Assembly: GCA_003133425.1 (NCBI GenBank)
Contig: PKXI01000345.1
Coordinates: 13,563-41,670 of the forward strand
Source: Acidobacteriaceae bacterium
Lineage (GTDB): Bacteria > Acidobacteriota > Terriglobia > Terriglobales > Acidobacteriaceae
Direction of reading: 5' to 3'
DNA length: 28,108 nt
Shown here: piece after piece, positions 16,431 through 25,519 of the stretch
How positions within the stretch are numbered: position 1 is the first letter of the stretch
Layout of the letters: each line of letters begins with the position of its first letter
Position numbers and translations under genes: made by a program
Notes under the pieces: model-generated
Told to the model about the DNA's origin: nothing
The model's database searches: none
What the model saw: only the letters and a program-made list of their open reading frames with translations

Positions 16431-16470
16431 AAAAAGGAAGATGGCTCCGCTCGGAGCCGTCTTCCTTTTT
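16431..16470. terminator. Bidirectional intrinsic terminator
   Basis: A near-perfect 18-bp stem (16431-16448 with 16453-16470, one G-U pair, loop GCTC) starts with AAAAA and ends with TTTTT, so it forms a G+C-rich hairpin followed by U residues on either strand. It lies between the convergent deaminase and TonB receptor genes and probably ends both transcripts. Confidence 0.9.
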
Positions 16471-16486
16471 GGTTGAACTGCGTGAA

Positions 16487-19400
16487 CTAGAAAGTCAGGT
16501 GCAGCGACATTTGCACCTGGCGCGGAGCGCCGATAGTGTGAGTCACGATGCCAAGACCCGACGGACATGCATAGAAACTGGTCGTCGAGGCGCTTGATGT
16601 ACCGCACCCGGTGGGCAGCACCTGTGTGGGTGCATTCGGACTGGAGTTCGGGTAAGTCGGGAAGGGGTTGTAGCCGGCGTTTTGCGTAACTTCGTTGCCT
16701 GGAACGTCGAAGCTGGTAGTGTTTGTCAGGTTGTAAACGTCGAAGGTGTACTTGATACTGTACCGCTCCTTGAAGCTGATCACCTTCACAAGCGATGCAT
16801 CTGCGCGCTTCTGAAAAGCCTGGCGGAAGATGTTGCGCTGTCCGTTGGTAAAACCTGTTTCGAATGGATCTGTGCTGGGGATGGCGCCATTCAGACCACC
16901 TGCCGGGAGAAGCGGAAGAGTGAAGCATGCTGGATTGAGAGCAGCCTTGCCGCCACCCGGCGTCCATGCGCCCGAAGCACCGGTCGTTGCCGACTTCGCT
17001 GTGCATCCATTCGCCAGCGGTACGATCGGGTTGGTGATGCCGTCGGCGGTCGAGTAATAGACGCTGCCGACCGCGCCCGAGAAGTCGATAACGCTGTACG
17101 GCTGGCCGCTCTGCAACACGGTGTTTCCAATCAGCGACCAGCCATTAATGATGTCTCCCTCCAGCGTATTCATCCTTCCAAAGTCATGCAGCTGGAACAC
17201 GTAGTTCAGGTTGAAGACATGGGTGCGGTCGAAGTCGGCCGAACCGTACGCGCTGCGCAGGTTGAGAGGATTGTTGCCGTTGTAGAAGAGCCCAAGCCCG
17301 CTCTGTTCATCAAGTGCATGCGACCAGGTGTAAGAGGCGCCCACTTGGATGCCGTGGCTTATGCGCTTGTCAACATGTACCTGCAGCGCGTTGTAGTCGT
17401 CGATGCCGGCGGCCTTGTACGTGATGGACTCGGCCGCATAGCCAATGTAGGGAACGCGGAGGTCCACGTTGCCGCCCTCGTAATTTGCCTGGTAGTCGCT
17501 GCCATCGGGTAGTTGCTGGTTGCCAACGTTATAGCCGTAACTCCATTTCTGCGCGTAGGGCCCGCCTGCAAGTGCAGGACTGGTGGGGGAAGCAATAATC
17601 GGCTGATTAAAGGGCAGCGGAATCACCTGGTGGCGGCCCAGGTTGCCGACATAGCCAACTTCAATGGCCAGGTCGTTTCGCGGCTGCCACTGGATGTCCA
17701 GCGTGTAGTTCATGGTGTAAGGCAGCTTGTTGGCGCGGTCGTAAACGCCGAGCGAAATCGGTTGGCCGCCGTTCACGATGCCGCCCGCAGTGGGCAGAAA
17801 ACTCGCCAGATCAGAAGCTTTGGGATTGGTCGGCGGAGCAAGCAGTGAAGTTCCGTATGGATTCTCAAGATTGCCCTCGGACGCCGAGCCGCCGCCGCAA
17901 GTCGGGATGTAACCCTCGTAATAGTACAGCGATGAAGTTGGGCAACTGGAGGCATTGACGAACGGCAACTGCTGGTTGACGCCGAAGGGGCCGCCGGTGA
18001 CTGTACCGATGGCATAGCCCGGCGAGAAGTAGCTGAACAGTTCGCCGCGATCGTAATACATGCCGCCGCCGACGCGGACCACCACCTTGCTGTGGAACAT
18101 CTCAGGCTGCCACGCTGCACCCACGCGCGGTCCGATACCCCACTGGCGGCCGGTGAGGGTTGTGTTGCTCACGCCCTTCGTGCCATTGGCATTGTTTCCG
18201 GCGATAATCAGTCCCGGATTCGCAATCACGTCCGATGAGACGTTGTAGCTGTAGGTTTTCGCATCGAAGTTGAAAAGCCGGCCGTACTTCTCCGTCAGCC
18301 CGCCGTCCCAGTCGTAGCGGACGCCGGCGGTGAGTGAAATCGTCGGCGTTATCTGATATTTGTCCTGGACGTACATGCCAAGCTGATTTGAACGGTAGTA
18401 CCGGCTTGCGTCTCCTTGCAGAAACGAACTGACGTAAAATCCGGTAGCCGAACTGCCGGGAGTCACCTGGCCCTGTATCATCTGGCTGAAGTCGTCCGTG
18501 GCCACAGTGCCGGTTCCCGTGCGCTTGTCGATGGTATTCAGCTGCGTGTATGTGTAGCTCGTGCCGAAACTCACAGTATGCTTGCCAAGAAGCCAAATCG
18601 CATTTGCTGACGGAGCGATTCGGTTCTGAAACATTCCGGTATTCGGTGATTGCCCTTCAGCATTCGGACCGATATTCAGAATTGCCGAAGACTCTCCTTT
18701 GGGTTGATAGTCACCCAGCACGTTATAGACAGAGATGCCCGGGAAGTACTTCGACCCAAACATGTTCATTGAGCCAGTGCCCGCCGCGCCGCCGGGTATG
18801 GAGCCAGGGCCAAAGGGCTGCTCATTGTCTTCCCAGTCTTTTTCCCGAAGAACACCGAGCGTCTGGGTAGTGCTCAAATTGGGCTTGATAGTCCAAGTAT
18901 TGATGATAGAGGCCACCTGAGCGCCGGAATCAAGGTGCTCGGTAAATCCGGGGATACTTGAGAACGAGTAGGGAGCCAAAGTGGGATCGTGCTGGTAAAA
19001 GTACTTGAGACTCAGCGTGTCCTTCGAGGTTGCATTGTAATCGAGGTTGGCTACGGCCATGTCCCCGATAAATCGGCCCGTGCCGGGAATGAAAGCATTG
19101 TCGATATGTGCTGCGGAGGGCGTGCTTGGATAGAGAGAATCGTTGGGGATGAGCCATTTGCCGGGCTCGCCGGGAAGCGCAGGTGAGTTGAAAAGAACTC
19201 GCGCAAGTGGGTCGATGTTTGCGGCCGTCATCGGCGTGCAGCCATAGTTCGCCTGATCATAAGGCGTACAGAACGAGTTATTCGTTACATTCGCCAGGCC
19301 CGAAGCGGTTCGGTCGTCGGTGAGCCCCACCGGAACGTCGAGCAACGAGTCGCCAATCTCCTGGTCCGACACGTGCAGATGTTGATAGGAGAGGAAGAAG

Positions 19401-20449
19401 AAGACTTTGTCTTTGATGAGTGGCCCGCCACCCGCTCCTCCCAAAATGTAGCGATGCAATTGGGGAACCTTGTTGTTCGCGGGAATATCCTGATCTTGGT
19501 TGAAGAAGAATGGAGCGGCGTTGAGCCAGCTGGTGCCGCGGTGGGCGTAGAAGTTGCCGTGCAAGTTATTCGTGCCTGAGGCCGTGCTCATGTCGATATG
19601 AGCACCGGAGGTCGAACCCTGCTGCGCGTCGTACATCGAGGCGTTCACGCGGACTTCCTGTAGTGCCTCCGGTGCAGGAGTCGGCAGCGCATTTCCGATT
19701 GACAGATAAATAGAGGCCGCCGTCGGAATCACGCCGCCTGCCCCGGTGCTGCTGGAGACGCCGGTGCTGTTGATCACGCGCGCCGAGGGAACCTGGCTGG
19801 TGCTCTTGCCATTGAAAAGGTTGCTGACGTCGACACCGTTCAGCGAGAAGCTGTTGCTGGTGTCGCGCTGTCCATTCGCCCAGATTGGCGCGTTGCCCAG
19901 CCCTGAATTGGCTCCGGTGCCGCCGGAGAGTTCAGCGCTCACGCCCGTTGACTGAGTCGCCAGGCCCGTAAAGCTCCCGGTGGGCAGCGGCGCCGCATCA
20001 ATCTGTGCCGTGTCCATTACGTAGCCGTTGGTCGTATCCACTGCGTTCATCAGCGGCGTGGCTTCCACTTCAACGGTTGTCGTGGCCTCGCCAACCTTCA
20101 AAGCGGCGCTCACGGTCGCAGTGCGGTCGGCCTGGACGGCAATGTGTTGCGTCTTCTGCGCCTCAAACCCATCGGCCGTGTAAGTAATTGTGTAGGCGCC
20201 GATGGGAAGATTCACAGACGTATAAGCGCCCGTGGCATTCGACTTAACTGTGCGCGTCAGTGAGGTCTGTTCGGCAACCACAGTCACGGTGGCATTGGGA
20301 ATCGCGCTGCCCGTGGGGTCTGTAACCTCGCCGGTGATGCCGCCGAGCGTCTGCTGTGCCGGCAGGGAAGAGAAGCACAGCGCAACGGCTGCCGCGATCG
20401 CCAGCAACCGGGAAGATGCAGAGGGGAGAAAACGCTTGGAATAATTCAT
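16487..20449 (-). CDS. Oar-like TonB-dependent outer membrane receptor
   Basis: A 1320-residue outer-membrane protein. Order: signal peptide (about 1-37, hydrophobic LLAIAAAVALCFSSLPA); a carboxypeptidase-regulatory-like beta-sandwich (about 40-125, GGITGEVTDPTGSAIPNATV); a plug-like region with ANGQRDTSNSFSLNGVDVSN; then a long beta-barrel rich in aromatic strands, such as LHGNFYAHRGTSWLNAAPFF and GVRYDWDGGL, ending in a terminal Phe (MSLHLTF) as outer-membrane barrels do. This is the expanded Oar/TonB type of Acidobacteriota, thought to import oligosaccharides, peptides or other large ligands; the ligand here is unknown. The open frame extends upstream to 20542, but the ATG at 20449 begins the signal peptide and has GAGG 8 nt before it. 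It stands alone as a transcription unit between the two catabolic blocks, with a strong terminator after it. Confidence 0.88.
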   Translation of the reverse strand: MNYSKRFLPSASSRLLAIAAAVALCFSSLPAQQTLGGITGEVTDPTGSAIPNATVTVVAEQTSLTRTVKSNATGAYTSVNLPIGAYTITYTADGFEAQKTQHIAVQADRTATVSAALKVGEATTTVEVEATPLMNAVDTTNGYVMDTAQIDAAPLPTGSFTGLATQSTGVSAELSGGTGANSGLGNAPIWANGQRDTSNSFSLNGVDVSNLFNGKSTSQVPSARVINSTGVSSSTGAGGVIPTAASIYLSIGNALPTPAPEALQEVRVNASMYDAQQGSTSGAHIDMSTASGTNNLHGNFYAHRGTSWLNAAPFFFNQDQDIPANNKVPQLHRYILGGAGGGPLIKDKVFFFLSYQHLHVSDQEIGDSLLDVPVGLTDDRTASGLANVTNNSFCTPYDQANYGCTPMTAANIDPLARVLFNSPALPGEPGKWLIPNDSLYPSTPSAAHIDNAFIPGTGRFIGDMAVANLDYNATSKDTLSLKYFYQHDPTLAPYSFSSIPGFTEHLDSGAQVASIINTWTIKPNLSTTQTLGVLREKDWEDNEQPFGPGSIPGGAAGTGSMNMFGSKYFPGISVYNVLGDYQPKGESSAILNIGPNAEGQSPNTGMFQNRIAPSANAIWLLGKHTVSFGTSYTYTQLNTIDKRTGTGTVATDDFSQMIQGQVTPGSSATGFYVSSFLQGDASRYYRSNQLGMYVQDKYQITPTISLTAGVRYDWDGGLTEKYGRLFNFDAKTYSYNVSSDVIANPGLIIAGNNANGTKGVSNTTLTGRQWGIGPRVGAAWQPEMFHSKVVVRVGGGMYYDRGELFSYFSPGYAIGTVTGGPFGVNQQLPFVNASSCPTSSLYYYEGYIPTCGGGSASEGNLENPYGTSLLAPPTNPKASDLASFLPTAGGIVNGGQPISLGVYDRANKLPYTMNYTLDIQWQPRNDLAIEVGYVGNLGRHQVIPLPFNQPIIASPTSPALAGGPYAQKWSYGYNVGNQQLPDGSDYQANYEGGNVDLRVPYIGYAAESITYKAAGIDDYNALQVHVDKRISHGIQVGASYTWSHALDEQSGLGLFYNGNNPLNLRSAYGSADFDRTHVFNLNYVFQLHDFGRMNTLEGDIINGWSLIGNTVLQSGQPYSVIDFSGAVGSVYYSTADGITNPIVPLANGCTAKSATTGASGAWTPGGGKAALNPACFTLPLLPAGGLNGAIPSTDPFETGFTNGQRNIFRQAFQKRADASLVKVISFKERYSIKYTFDVYNLTNTTSFDVPGNEVTQNAGYNPFPTYPNSSPNAPTQVLPTGCGTSSASTTSFYACPSGLGIVTHTIGAPRQVQMSLHLTF

Positions 20450-20842
20450 TTTGCTGACCTCGAAGTGGGGATTTCCCGGTTTTTTTGAAATGCTGAGAAG
20501 CGCGCAACAGAATGAGAATTCTGGACTTCCGGGGCCCTGCAAAAAAGTGAGGAAGAGGAAAATCAGAAATCAGTGGTGCACGAGTCGTGGCCGACTCAGT
20601 CTAAATTTGCAAGTACAGGCAGCATATCGATTCAGGCATAAGGATCATCTAAAGATTTCTCATCAGCGAGTCGTCTTTTCCCGGAGTCTGGGAGCGCTCT
20701 CGATCGCGGCAGATTCTTCTTCCGGCTTCAGGGATGCTCGGGTTAGCATGAGCAACGAGCCGGACAATTCCACGCGGATTGGCGCCGCGCTTGCCGCAAC
20801 CGGCTCATATCTCAGGGCGTTAGTTCTCGTGAGGCTGCTCCC
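20450..20842. other. Intergenic divergent promoter region, no gene seen
   Basis: This 393-bp stretch separates the divergent TonB receptor and DUF2165 genes and must hold both promoters. I see no RNA gene, repeat or clear palindromic operator in it. Reading frames in it are short or are tail ends of frames from the neighbours. Confidence 0.6.
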
Positions 20843-21340
20843 ATGACTTCGCGTATCGCAAAGATGCTTCTGTTGGCGGCCATCGCGCTGTTTTATACGC
20901 TGGTTGTTTTCAACAACCTGACGGATTTCGATTCGAATTTCCAGTTTGTCCGCCACGTGCTGGCAATGGATACGACCTTCCCCGGCAACCGTGGAATGTG
21001 GCGTGCTCTGCCGTCGCCGGCGTGGCACCTTGCCTTCTATCTATCCATCATTGCTTGGGAGATCGCGACTGCTGCTCTTCTTTGGTGGGGCGTCGTGCGG
21101 CTGCTCCGCGCCCTGCGCTTGCCGGCAGCCGAATTCAATATCGCGAAGCGAGTGCCGGTAGTGGCGCTTACGCTCTCCCTGATGATGTGGTTGGTTGCTT
21201 TTCTCGCGGTGGGCGGAGAATGGTTTCTGATGTGGCAGTCACAGACGTAGAATGGGCAGGAAGCAGCCTTCCGAAATTTCGCCGTAGTGGGCCTTGTGCT
21301 CGTGATCATGCTGCAACCCGACACTGACGTGCAACCTTAA
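20843..21340 (+). pseudogene. DUF2165 membrane protein gene interrupted by amber codon
   Basis: The first 135 codons encode a small multi-helix membrane protein with the DUF2165 pattern: FNNLTDFDSNFQFVRHVLAM, then DTTFPGNRGMWRAL, then FLAVGGEWFLMWQSQT. Then comes TAG at 21248-21250. The same frame continues for 29 more codons, NGQEAAFRNFAVVGLVLVIM and a short polar tail, to a TAA at 21338. In intact family members, as I recall them, this junction reads WQSQxWNGQ, so the TAG replaces a conserved TGG by a single G-to-A change. Read through, the protein would be 165 residues, the usual size. As it stands the last membrane helix is lost. The function of the family is unknown. GAGG precedes the ATG at 8 nt. 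It is convergent with the permease, 4 nt after the second stop. A sequencing error is the main alternative. Confidence 0.8.
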
Positions 21341-21344
21341 AACG

Positions 21345-22751
21345 TCAATCAGCGAGTGAAACCGACTTCTTGCGCCGCAGGCCATACCAACCAATTCCGG
21401 CGACGATATAGCCAAGATAGATATACGGAATTCGCGCATGAACCGCATCGGATGAGGACCTGAGGTCAAAGACCGCGATCAGGATCATTACCACTACAGT
21501 GAAAATGCTGACGATTGCAACCGCGTGCGAATGTTGTCCCAGTGCCCTGCGCGCGAAGGGCAGTGCGAGCGCCACCAGTGCGTAGACAGTGAGAAAGCCA
21601 AAGACCGCCAGTGATCCCATCAGGTCGTACATTGCAGAACCCTCAACACCAAACAACGCCAGGATAGCCGTAGCGCTGAACATCAGCACCACAGCCACCG
21701 CAACCGCGGTTCCCGGAGTGTGGTGCCGCTGATTGGTGCGCTCAAGCGCAGCAGGCAACAGCCCGCTGTGGGCCATGCGCATCAGCACGCGAGCGGCCGC
21801 CGTTGCGCATGCCAGCACGCACGCAAACATGCTTACCATCGCTCCGAAATCGATGGCCACTCCGAGTGGAGATATACCAGCTTTTGTGGCCAGAAGGTGC
21901 AGAGGGCTGGTGGAATCGCTTAATTGCGACGACTGCCCTCGGAAGCCCAGAACTTCGCTGTACGAACACAACATAAAAAAGAAACCGGCAAGAATCGCGC
22001 ACTGCAGCACCGCGCGAGGAATGGTCTTCAGCGGCTCACGCGCCTCGCCGCCCAGCGTGGTGGCAGCTTCAAAGCCCACGAAGCTGAACATTGAAAGCAC
22101 AAGCGCCGGTCCCAGTGCGGAGATTGACACGCCCTTCAACTTGAATTGATCCCAATCGAATTGGAATCCAAAACGGAACACCAGCACAGCCAGGACAATC
22201 AGAATAAAACTGACCGAGAACACTTCAATCCACAACATCAGCTCGGCCGAGAGCTTCACATCGCGATAAGCGATGAGTCCAGCCACCATACACACAATCG
22301 CCAGGCAGGGAAGCGCCGGTGTCGCAGAGTGAAAGAGTTGCTGCGAAAACAGGTTTGCATAATAGAGCGCTCCGCCTGCCACCGATGCGCCGGTTCCAAG
22401 ATAAGCCAGCAGCAGCGCCCACGCCGCAGTGACACCGAAGAATGGCGGAAGCGTACTCGCCGTGTAAGTGTAGAGAGATCCAGGCGAGGCGGAGAGGCGG
22501 GCAAACCTGCTTACACAGAAGCCAACCAACAAAGTGGCCCCAGTGGCCATCAGATAAACAAACCATGTAGCGTTGCCGGCCAGCGCAAAGACCAGCGGAA
22601 TCGTCAATGACGGCGAAGTGCTCGGCGCCATCGCCGATACCGATTGCGCCAGCGTCTCCACAGGCCCCAGCGCGCCCGCACGAAGACCGTAGTTCTCTGC
22701 GTCTCCAGCCTGTACGTACACTTCACCTGTCGAGTTCGAAGGAGCAGTCAT
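21345..22751 (-). CDS. APC-superfamily permease
   Basis: A 468-residue integral membrane protein with about 12 hydrophobic helices. Family marks include the first-helix segment SAMAPSTSPSLTIPLVFAL, the SPGSLYTYTAST motif in helix 2-3, and SFVGFEAATTLGGEAREPLKTIPRA, the conserved APC signature after helix 6. It should import a small nitrogenous solute with protons. The family mostly carries amino acids and amines; purines and allantoin are usually carried by other families, so I do not assign a substrate. It lies downstream of uricase on the same strand, but across a 199-bp gap that holds two repeat hairpins, so co-transcription is uncertain. The ATG is preceded by AAAGGCGG. Confidence 0.85.
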   Translation of the reverse strand: MTAPSNSTGEVYVQAGDAENYGLRAGALGPVETLAQSVSAMAPSTSPSLTIPLVFALAGNATWFVYLMATGATLLVGFCVSRFARLSASPGSLYTYTASTLPPFFGVTAAWALLLAYLGTGASVAGGALYYANLFSQQLFHSATPALPCLAIVCMVAGLIAYRDVKLSAELMLWIEVFSVSFILIVLAVLVFRFGFQFDWDQFKLKGVSISALGPALVLSMFSFVGFEAATTLGGEAREPLKTIPRAVLQCAILAGFFFMLCSYSEVLGFRGQSSQLSDSTSPLHLLATKAGISPLGVAIDFGAMVSMFACVLACATAAARVLMRMAHSGLLPAALERTNQRHHTPGTAVAVAVVLMFSATAILALFGVEGSAMYDLMGSLAVFGFLTVYALVALALPFARRALGQHSHAVAIVSIFTVVVMILIAVFDLRSSSDAVHARIPYIYLGYIVAGIGWYGLRRKKSVSLAD

Positions 22752-22845
22752 TAGTCCGCCTTTCGTGCCCGTTTTTGTCTTCAGATAGTCTTGTTGCGCC
22801 GCGTGCTGGTTCTTAGGCCTGGTTGCTTAAATGGGGTTTTGAAAG

Positions 22846-22903
22846 GGCGCGGCTTTAGCCACGCCGCATCAGGTGCGTAACACTTGGGGCTTTAGTCCCC
22901 GAG
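22846..22903. repeat. REP-like pair of hairpins with CTTTAG loops
   Basis: Two adjacent hairpins share a loop reading CTTTAG. The first (22846-22865) pairs GGCG-c-GGC with GCC-a-CGCC around TTTA. The second (22883-22903) pairs CTTGGGG with CCCCGAG around CTTTAGT. Paired elements of this design (read on the other strand, CTAAAGCC or CTGAAGCC) are, as I recall, dispersed in acidobacterial genomes. They sit between uricase and the permease and may trim or stabilise the operon transcript there. Confidence 0.7.
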
Positions 22904-22950
22904 GGAAATTCTCTTAGTGGTTGCACATTCTCTGCAACCAGTTCCAGCGT

Positions 22951-23793
22951 TTATCGTTCAATCGTGGCCTCGATGTATCCGTGCGGTTCGTCGATCGGAA
23001 CGAAAATATGGTTGGGATTGTCCTGGCCGAACGGGCTCAGGTCTGCCAGCAGATGATGCAGGTTGGGCATGGTAAGGTGAATGCGCGCAATCTCCGGCGC
23101 CGCTTCCAGTGCAGCCTTGCCCATGTCAAACAAAGTATGCTGCACGCTCATGCTGTTATGCGCGGCAAATTCCTTTAGCAGCGCGGCAACAATGCGCGCA
23201 CGGACCTGCGCAAAATTCTGTGCGGCCGATGCGTAATCCCACTTCACGGTGGCCCGCGTGCCGAAGATGCGGTCCGTAGCAGGCTTCAGCGTGGTCAGCT
23301 TGTCCTTGATATATCCGGTGAACGCAGACTTCGTTGTCTTGAGAATCGTCATCCCATCCACTCCCGATGAGATCGACCAATCGCGTCCCTGGTCGCGCAC
23401 TGCTCGCACTGTCTGCAACTCCGGCCCGCCGAGTTTGAAGGTAGTTGCTTCCGGAGAACCGTCAACGACCATCCTTTCCCAGCTTCGCTCCTCAATCTCC
23501 ACCTTGACCCCGGAGACCTGCGCGTTATTTGCGAGCAGATAGTCGCCCAACTCCATCGCAAATTCTTCGATAGTCACCGCCTTGGAGCCGCGAGCCACAT
23601 AATACACGGTGTTCTTCATGGTGTCGGTTGGCAGCACCTTGCTGTTGTCCGCTTCCGTGTAGCTGGATTCAAAATCGCCTTCCAGCAGCACGCGCACATT
23701 CCACTCGTTGAAGTCGTGCCGGTCTCCGTGACGCGTAATCCGCGATAGCCGCACGCGCGATTTTCCGTAGCGATTCCCACCCAGCTTAGCCAT
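22951..23793 (-). CDS. Urate oxidase (uricase)
   Basis: A 280-residue cofactor-free uricase that oxidises urate with O2 to 5-hydroxyisourate and H2O2. Landmarks: K11 in RYGKSRVRL; T56-D57 in the hallmark VLPTDTMKNTVYYVA; SSGVDGMTILKTTKSAFTGY; TTLKPATDRIF; Gln in SVQHTLFDMGK; and the Asn-x-His pair in MPNLHHLL that matches N254/H256 of Aspergillus uricase. All catalytic positions are present, and the length is near the usual 280-300. The start lies only 3 nt after the 5-hydroxyisourate hydrolase stop, with GAGG and GAGAG before it, so the two are co-translated. Use of O2 marks the route as aerobic. Unlike Bacillus PucL, it is not fused to the OHCU decarboxylase. Confidence 0.95.
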   Translation of the reverse strand: MAKLGGNRYGKSRVRLSRITRHGDRHDFNEWNVRVLLEGDFESSYTEADNSKVLPTDTMKNTVYYVARGSKAVTIEEFAMELGDYLLANNAQVSGVKVEIEERSWERMVVDGSPEATTFKLGGPELQTVRAVRDQGRDWSISSGVDGMTILKTTKSAFTGYIKDKLTTLKPATDRIFGTRATVKWDYASAAQNFAQVRARIVAALLKEFAAHNSMSVQHTLFDMGKAALEAAPEIARIHLTMPNLHHLLADLSPFGQDNPNHIFVPIDEPHGYIEATIER

Positions 23794-23796
23794 CTC

Positions 23797-24138
23797 TCAG
23801 CTTCCTCGATAAGTTGTGTAGCTGTTGTCGCTCAACAGCAGCGGCAAGTGGTAGTGTTCCTTGCCGCTACAGATAAAGGTGATTGAAATCTCGGGATAAA
23901 TACTTTCGCGGCCATTGCGCGCCAGGTAGGCCCGAGTCTCAAACGTGAGCCTGTAGACGCCTTTCTTCGCTTCCGGCGCAAGATCGCGGCAACGTCCGTC
24001 CACGTCCGTGACGCCGGACGAAATTACGTTCCACAGAAAACGTTCCCGTTTTTCGAGCCGGACTGTAATGCCGGCGGCTGGCTTGCCCAGCACGGCATCA
24101 AGTACGTGTGTCGTAATCGCATTCATTCGGCCAGTCAT
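23797..24138 (-). CDS. uraH: 5-hydroxyisourate hydrolase
   Basis: A 113-residue transthyretin-related protein that hydrolyses 5-hydroxyisourate to OHCU. It has the N-terminal ITTHVLDAVLGKPA with the catalytic His, an Arg in DGRCRDL, HYHLPLLLS, and the diagnostic C-terminal tetrapeptide YRGS. The length is typical of bacterial enzymes without a signal peptide, so it is cytoplasmic. The ATG overlaps the uraD stop (ATGA), which supports this start over the methionine four codons later. It is placed between uraD and uricase, as the pathway predicts. Confidence 0.95.
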   Translation of the reverse strand: MTGRMNAITTHVLDAVLGKPAAGITVRLEKRERFLWNVISSGVTDVDGRCRDLAPEAKKGVYRLTFETRAYLARNGRESIYPEISITFICSGKEHYHLPLLLSDNSYTTYRGS

Positions 24139-24644
24139 TCAATTAGCCACTTTCCCAGACGCATCTGTGTGATCTGGCGTTGCTGTTCAGCCGCCTCGAT
24201 TAATTCCGCCGCGCGGTCGCTCAACAAGCGGCGCTTGAGGATCGTCAGCATCTCTTCCGCGCTCTTTCCTGTGGCGCATACGATATAGGTAAAGCCGTAG
24301 CGCTCTTCGTAGCGTGCATTTCCTTCGGCAATCTCCGCCAACACTTGCTCCGCCGTGCCCGATGCAGACGATTGCTCCTGCTTCGACCACGCAACCGACC
24401 TCGCCGCAGCGTGCGCGGCCTTGCGCTCGCCGATGCGCGGATGGCATACGAAGGCCTCCATCCAGTCGGCCTCCTCCATCGTGCCCCACACGCGGTCTGC
24501 CGCTTCGCTCAGGTCGAGCACGCTGCCGATCGGGCGCAGCGCAACCATCGCCGAAGCCCAGCGCCGCGCGCCGCAACACGCGATCATCGCATCGAATGCC
24601 GTAGCCTCGTCCGCTTTGTTCCAGGCCGTAAGAATCGCATTCAT
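24135..24644 (-). CDS. uraD: OHCU decarboxylase
   Basis: A 169-residue enzyme that converts 2-oxo-4-hydroxy-4-carboxy-5-ureidoimidazoline to (S)-allantoin, completing uricolysis. Family marks: the catalytic His68 in CHPRIGE, SKQEQSSA, and the segment NARYEERYGFTYIVCATGKS near residue 115, ending with a typical helical tail. Length is normal. It overlaps the XDH FAD subunit gene upstream and uraH downstream by 4 nt each (ATGA at both joints), showing tight translational coupling. No allantoinase or further allantoin-degrading gene is seen in the window. Confidence 0.93.
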   Translation of the reverse strand: MNAILTAWNKADEATAFDAMIACCGARRWASAMVALRPIGSVLDLSEAADRVWGTMEEADWMEAFVCHPRIGERKAAHAAARSVAWSKQEQSSASGTAEQVLAEIAEGNARYEERYGFTYIVCATGKSAEEMLTILKRRLLSDRAAELIEAAEQQRQITQMRLGKWLIE

Positions 24645-25519
24645 CGCGGTTCGCCCTCAGCAGAAAGCTCAAGCAAAAACTCTTCAATCAGATTCGCGGC
24701 GACCCGCCTCCTGTACTCGGCGGTAGACCGGATGTCGTCGATCGGCTGCACCTCGGCAAGTAATGCGCGCCGCGCCGCCTGAACCGTCTCTCTCGTAACT
24801 GGCTGGCCGAGCAAAGCGGTCTCCGTTTTGTAGAGGCGCGCCGGAAACGGTGCAAGACTCGCCGCTGCCAGGCGAATCTCGCTTACGACACGATCTTGAA
24901 GAAGCGCCGTCGCAGCCATCGCGACCTTTGAAATAGCCATTGCGCGCCTCGTCCCCACTTTGCGCAGGTACTGCCTATGGTGGGCGAATCGTCGCGGCAG
25001 ATGTACTGCATAAAGCAGTTCATCGGCGGCCATCGCATTGCGCTTATATCCAGTGTGGAATTCTGCGTACGAGATCCGCCGTCTGCCGCGCCGCGACACC
25101 ATCTCGATCTCCGCATCGTAGACCAGCAACGCAGGCGAGGAGTCCGCGGCCGGCGACCCATTCACAAGATTGCCTCCCAGAGTTGCTCGGCTCTGGTTCG
25201 CAACGGATCCTATCCAGCTTGCCGATTTGGCAATCAGCGGCAGCTCCGCAGCCAGGCCAGCGTGTGCGCGCAGATCAAGAAACGTAGTGCATGCGCCGAT
25301 GATGATGCTGTCTGCGCTGGTGTCGATAAACCGCAGATCGGGAATGCCCCAAAGGTTTACAAGCTTGCGCGCGCCCAGCCTGCCCGCTGCAAACGCCACC
25401 ATCAACTCGGTGCCTCCCGCAATGGGCGTCCACTCACCTGGCGCAGATGCAAGCAGCTCAAGCACCCCAGTCAAACTGCCGGGCGCAATCACCTCGTGAG
25501 CTTCCGCATTACCGCGCAT
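24641..25519 (-). CDS. xdhB: Xanthine dehydrogenase FAD-binding subunit
   Basis: A 292-residue FAD subunit of a three-part xanthine dehydrogenase, passing electrons from the iron-sulfur subunit to NAD or another acceptor. FAD-binding motifs are WTPIAGGTELMVAF (first loop) and ATLGGNLVNGSPAADSSPAL (second loop), followed by the CO-dehydrogenase-flavoprotein C-terminal domain (KVGTRRAMAISKVAMAA). The start ATG at 25519 overlaps the end of the 2Fe-2S gene by 11 nt; the open frame runs further upstream to 25621, but that extra part lacks family character. Symbols follow E. coli (xdhA Mo, xdhB FAD, xdhC Fe-S); B. subtilis would call it pucC. It might also serve the FAD-less XdhD-like enzyme in this window (inference). 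Confidence 0.92.
   Translation of the reverse strand: MRGNAEAHEVIAPGSLTGVLELLASAPGEWTPIAGGTELMVAFAAGRLGARKLVNLWGIPDLRFIDTSADSIIIGACTTFLDLRAHAGLAAELPLIAKSASWIGSVANQSRATLGGNLVNGSPAADSSPALLVYDAEIEMVSRRGRRRISYAEFHTGYKRNAMAADELLYAVHLPRRFAHHRQYLRKVGTRRAMAISKVAMAATALLQDRVVSEIRLAAASLAPFPARLYKTETALLGQPVTRETVQAARRALLAEVQPIDDIRSTAEYRRRVAANLIEEFLLELSAEGEPR

Noticed and set aside
20450..20542. N-terminal extension of the TonB receptor
   Set aside because: The signal peptide begins at the ATG at 20449, which has its own ribosome site; an extension would bury the signal peptide.
21248..21250. Pyrrolysine or a general amber recoding
   Set aside because: There is one isolated TAG at a conserved Trp position. 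Other genes in the window end in TAG normally (for example 6557 and 9290), so a G-to-A change is simpler.
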